Source: Chloroflexota bacterium
Lineage (GTDB): Bacteria; Chloroflexota; UBA6077
Length of the DNA stretch: 5,278 bases
Reading direction: 5' to 3'
Assembly: GCA_021845945.1 (NCBI GenBank)
Contig: JAJZRD010000250.1
Span: 1 to 5,278 of the forward strand
Below the pieces are notes generated by a model. It made no database searches, was not told the DNA's origin, and worked only from the letters and a program-made list of their open reading frames with translations. Within the stretch, counting starts at the first letter, position 1. Every line of letters starts with the position of its first letter. The translations under genes were made by a program, and so were the position numbers. This document shows, piece after piece, positions 5,125 through 5,278 of this stretch.

Positions 5125-5278
5125 CTACGAGGACCTGCGCTCCGTGCGGGCAAGGGCGACGAGGATCACCGCCATCACGGCGACCACGGCGACGAAGGCG
5201 TAGATCTTCTGGACGGGGGTGAAGCGGGCAGCGGCAACGCCGAAGACGGCGCACAGCAGGTAGAAGGTCAGGACGATC
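5125..5278 (-). CDS. C-terminus of a polytopic membrane protein, possibly WecA/TagO-type glycosyltransferase (partial)
   Basis: The minus-strand frame entering from the right edge encodes 50 residues ending at TAG (5125-5127). It begins IVLTFYLLCAVFGVAAARFT, continues PVQKIYAFVAVVAVMAVILV and ends ALARTERRSS. This is two hydrophobic helices joined by a short polar turn and closed by a basic, cytoplasmic-looking tail, so an integral membrane protein is clear. The VLTFYLLCAVFG opening resembles, from memory, the end of undecaprenyl-phosphate sugar-1-phosphate transferases (WecA/TagO/MraY superfamily), where a VLxxYxxxxxxG helix is common. The catalytic regions lie outside the window, so that assignment is weak. 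Its 3' end converges on the PHP gene across the REPIN-like repeat. Confidence 0.6.
   Translation of the reverse strand, partial: IVLTFYLLCAVFGVAAARFTPVQKIYAFVAVVAVMAVILVALARTERRSS

Noticed and set aside
3107..5254. A 715-codon open frame on the minus strand opposite rny and the PHP gene
   Set aside because: Its translation is His-, Arg-, Leu- and Pro-rich with no domain signature, and it crosses a terminator and a REPIN. It is the stop-poor antisense frame expected opposite GC-rich genes.

Overview
The window is GC-rich bacterial DNA holding four complete plus-strand genes, two partial minus-strand genes at the edges, one gene relic and two palindromic repeat elements. In order: the N-terminus of a membrane-anchored sensor protein (minus, running off the left edge); a 644-base gene-poor stretch with the sensor's promoter, a 133-bp MITE-like nested palindrome and the tail of a dead CAP/YkwD gene; trpS (tryptophanyl-tRNA synthetase); an Rrf2-family regulator with Fe-S ligand residues; rny (RNase Y); a strong intrinsic terminator; a PHP-domain phosphoesterase of the TrpH/RNase AM type; a REPIN-like inverted repeat between convergent genes; and the C-terminus of a polytopic membrane protein (minus, running off the right edge).

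The organism is best guessed as a Chloroflexota (Chloroflexi) bacterium, perhaps an uncultivated or metagenome lineage. The grounds are indirect: high GC, the form of the RNase Y and sensor N-terminus, a YkwD-type relic, and palindromic repeats that I recall as frequent in Chloroflexi-like genomes but not restricted to them. There is no rRNA or other phylogenetic marker, so this is inference only.

Functionally the plus-strand genes are housekeeping and RNA-centred: tRNA charging (TrpRS), mRNA decay initiation at the membrane (RNase Y) and a probable nucleotide or RNA 5'-end phosphoesterase (PHP). A probable Fe-S sensing repressor sits directly upstream of rny. Transcription looks punctuated: weak promoter candidates precede trpS, an exact TATAAT lies before rrf2, a near-consensus TTGACA-N17-TATTAT promoter overlaps the rrf2 stop codon and drives rny, and a 14-bp hairpin terminator closes rny. 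None of the four complete genes has a usable ATG start (GTG, TTG, GTG, TTG).

The least ordinary parts are the non-coding elements and their effect on neighbours. The 133-bp element ends exactly at the stop codon of the CAP relic. A third copy of its 8-bp end overlaps the proposed trpS promoter. The REPIN fills most of the space between two convergent genes. I see no CRISPR array, tRNA, phage gene or clearly novel multi-gene system here.
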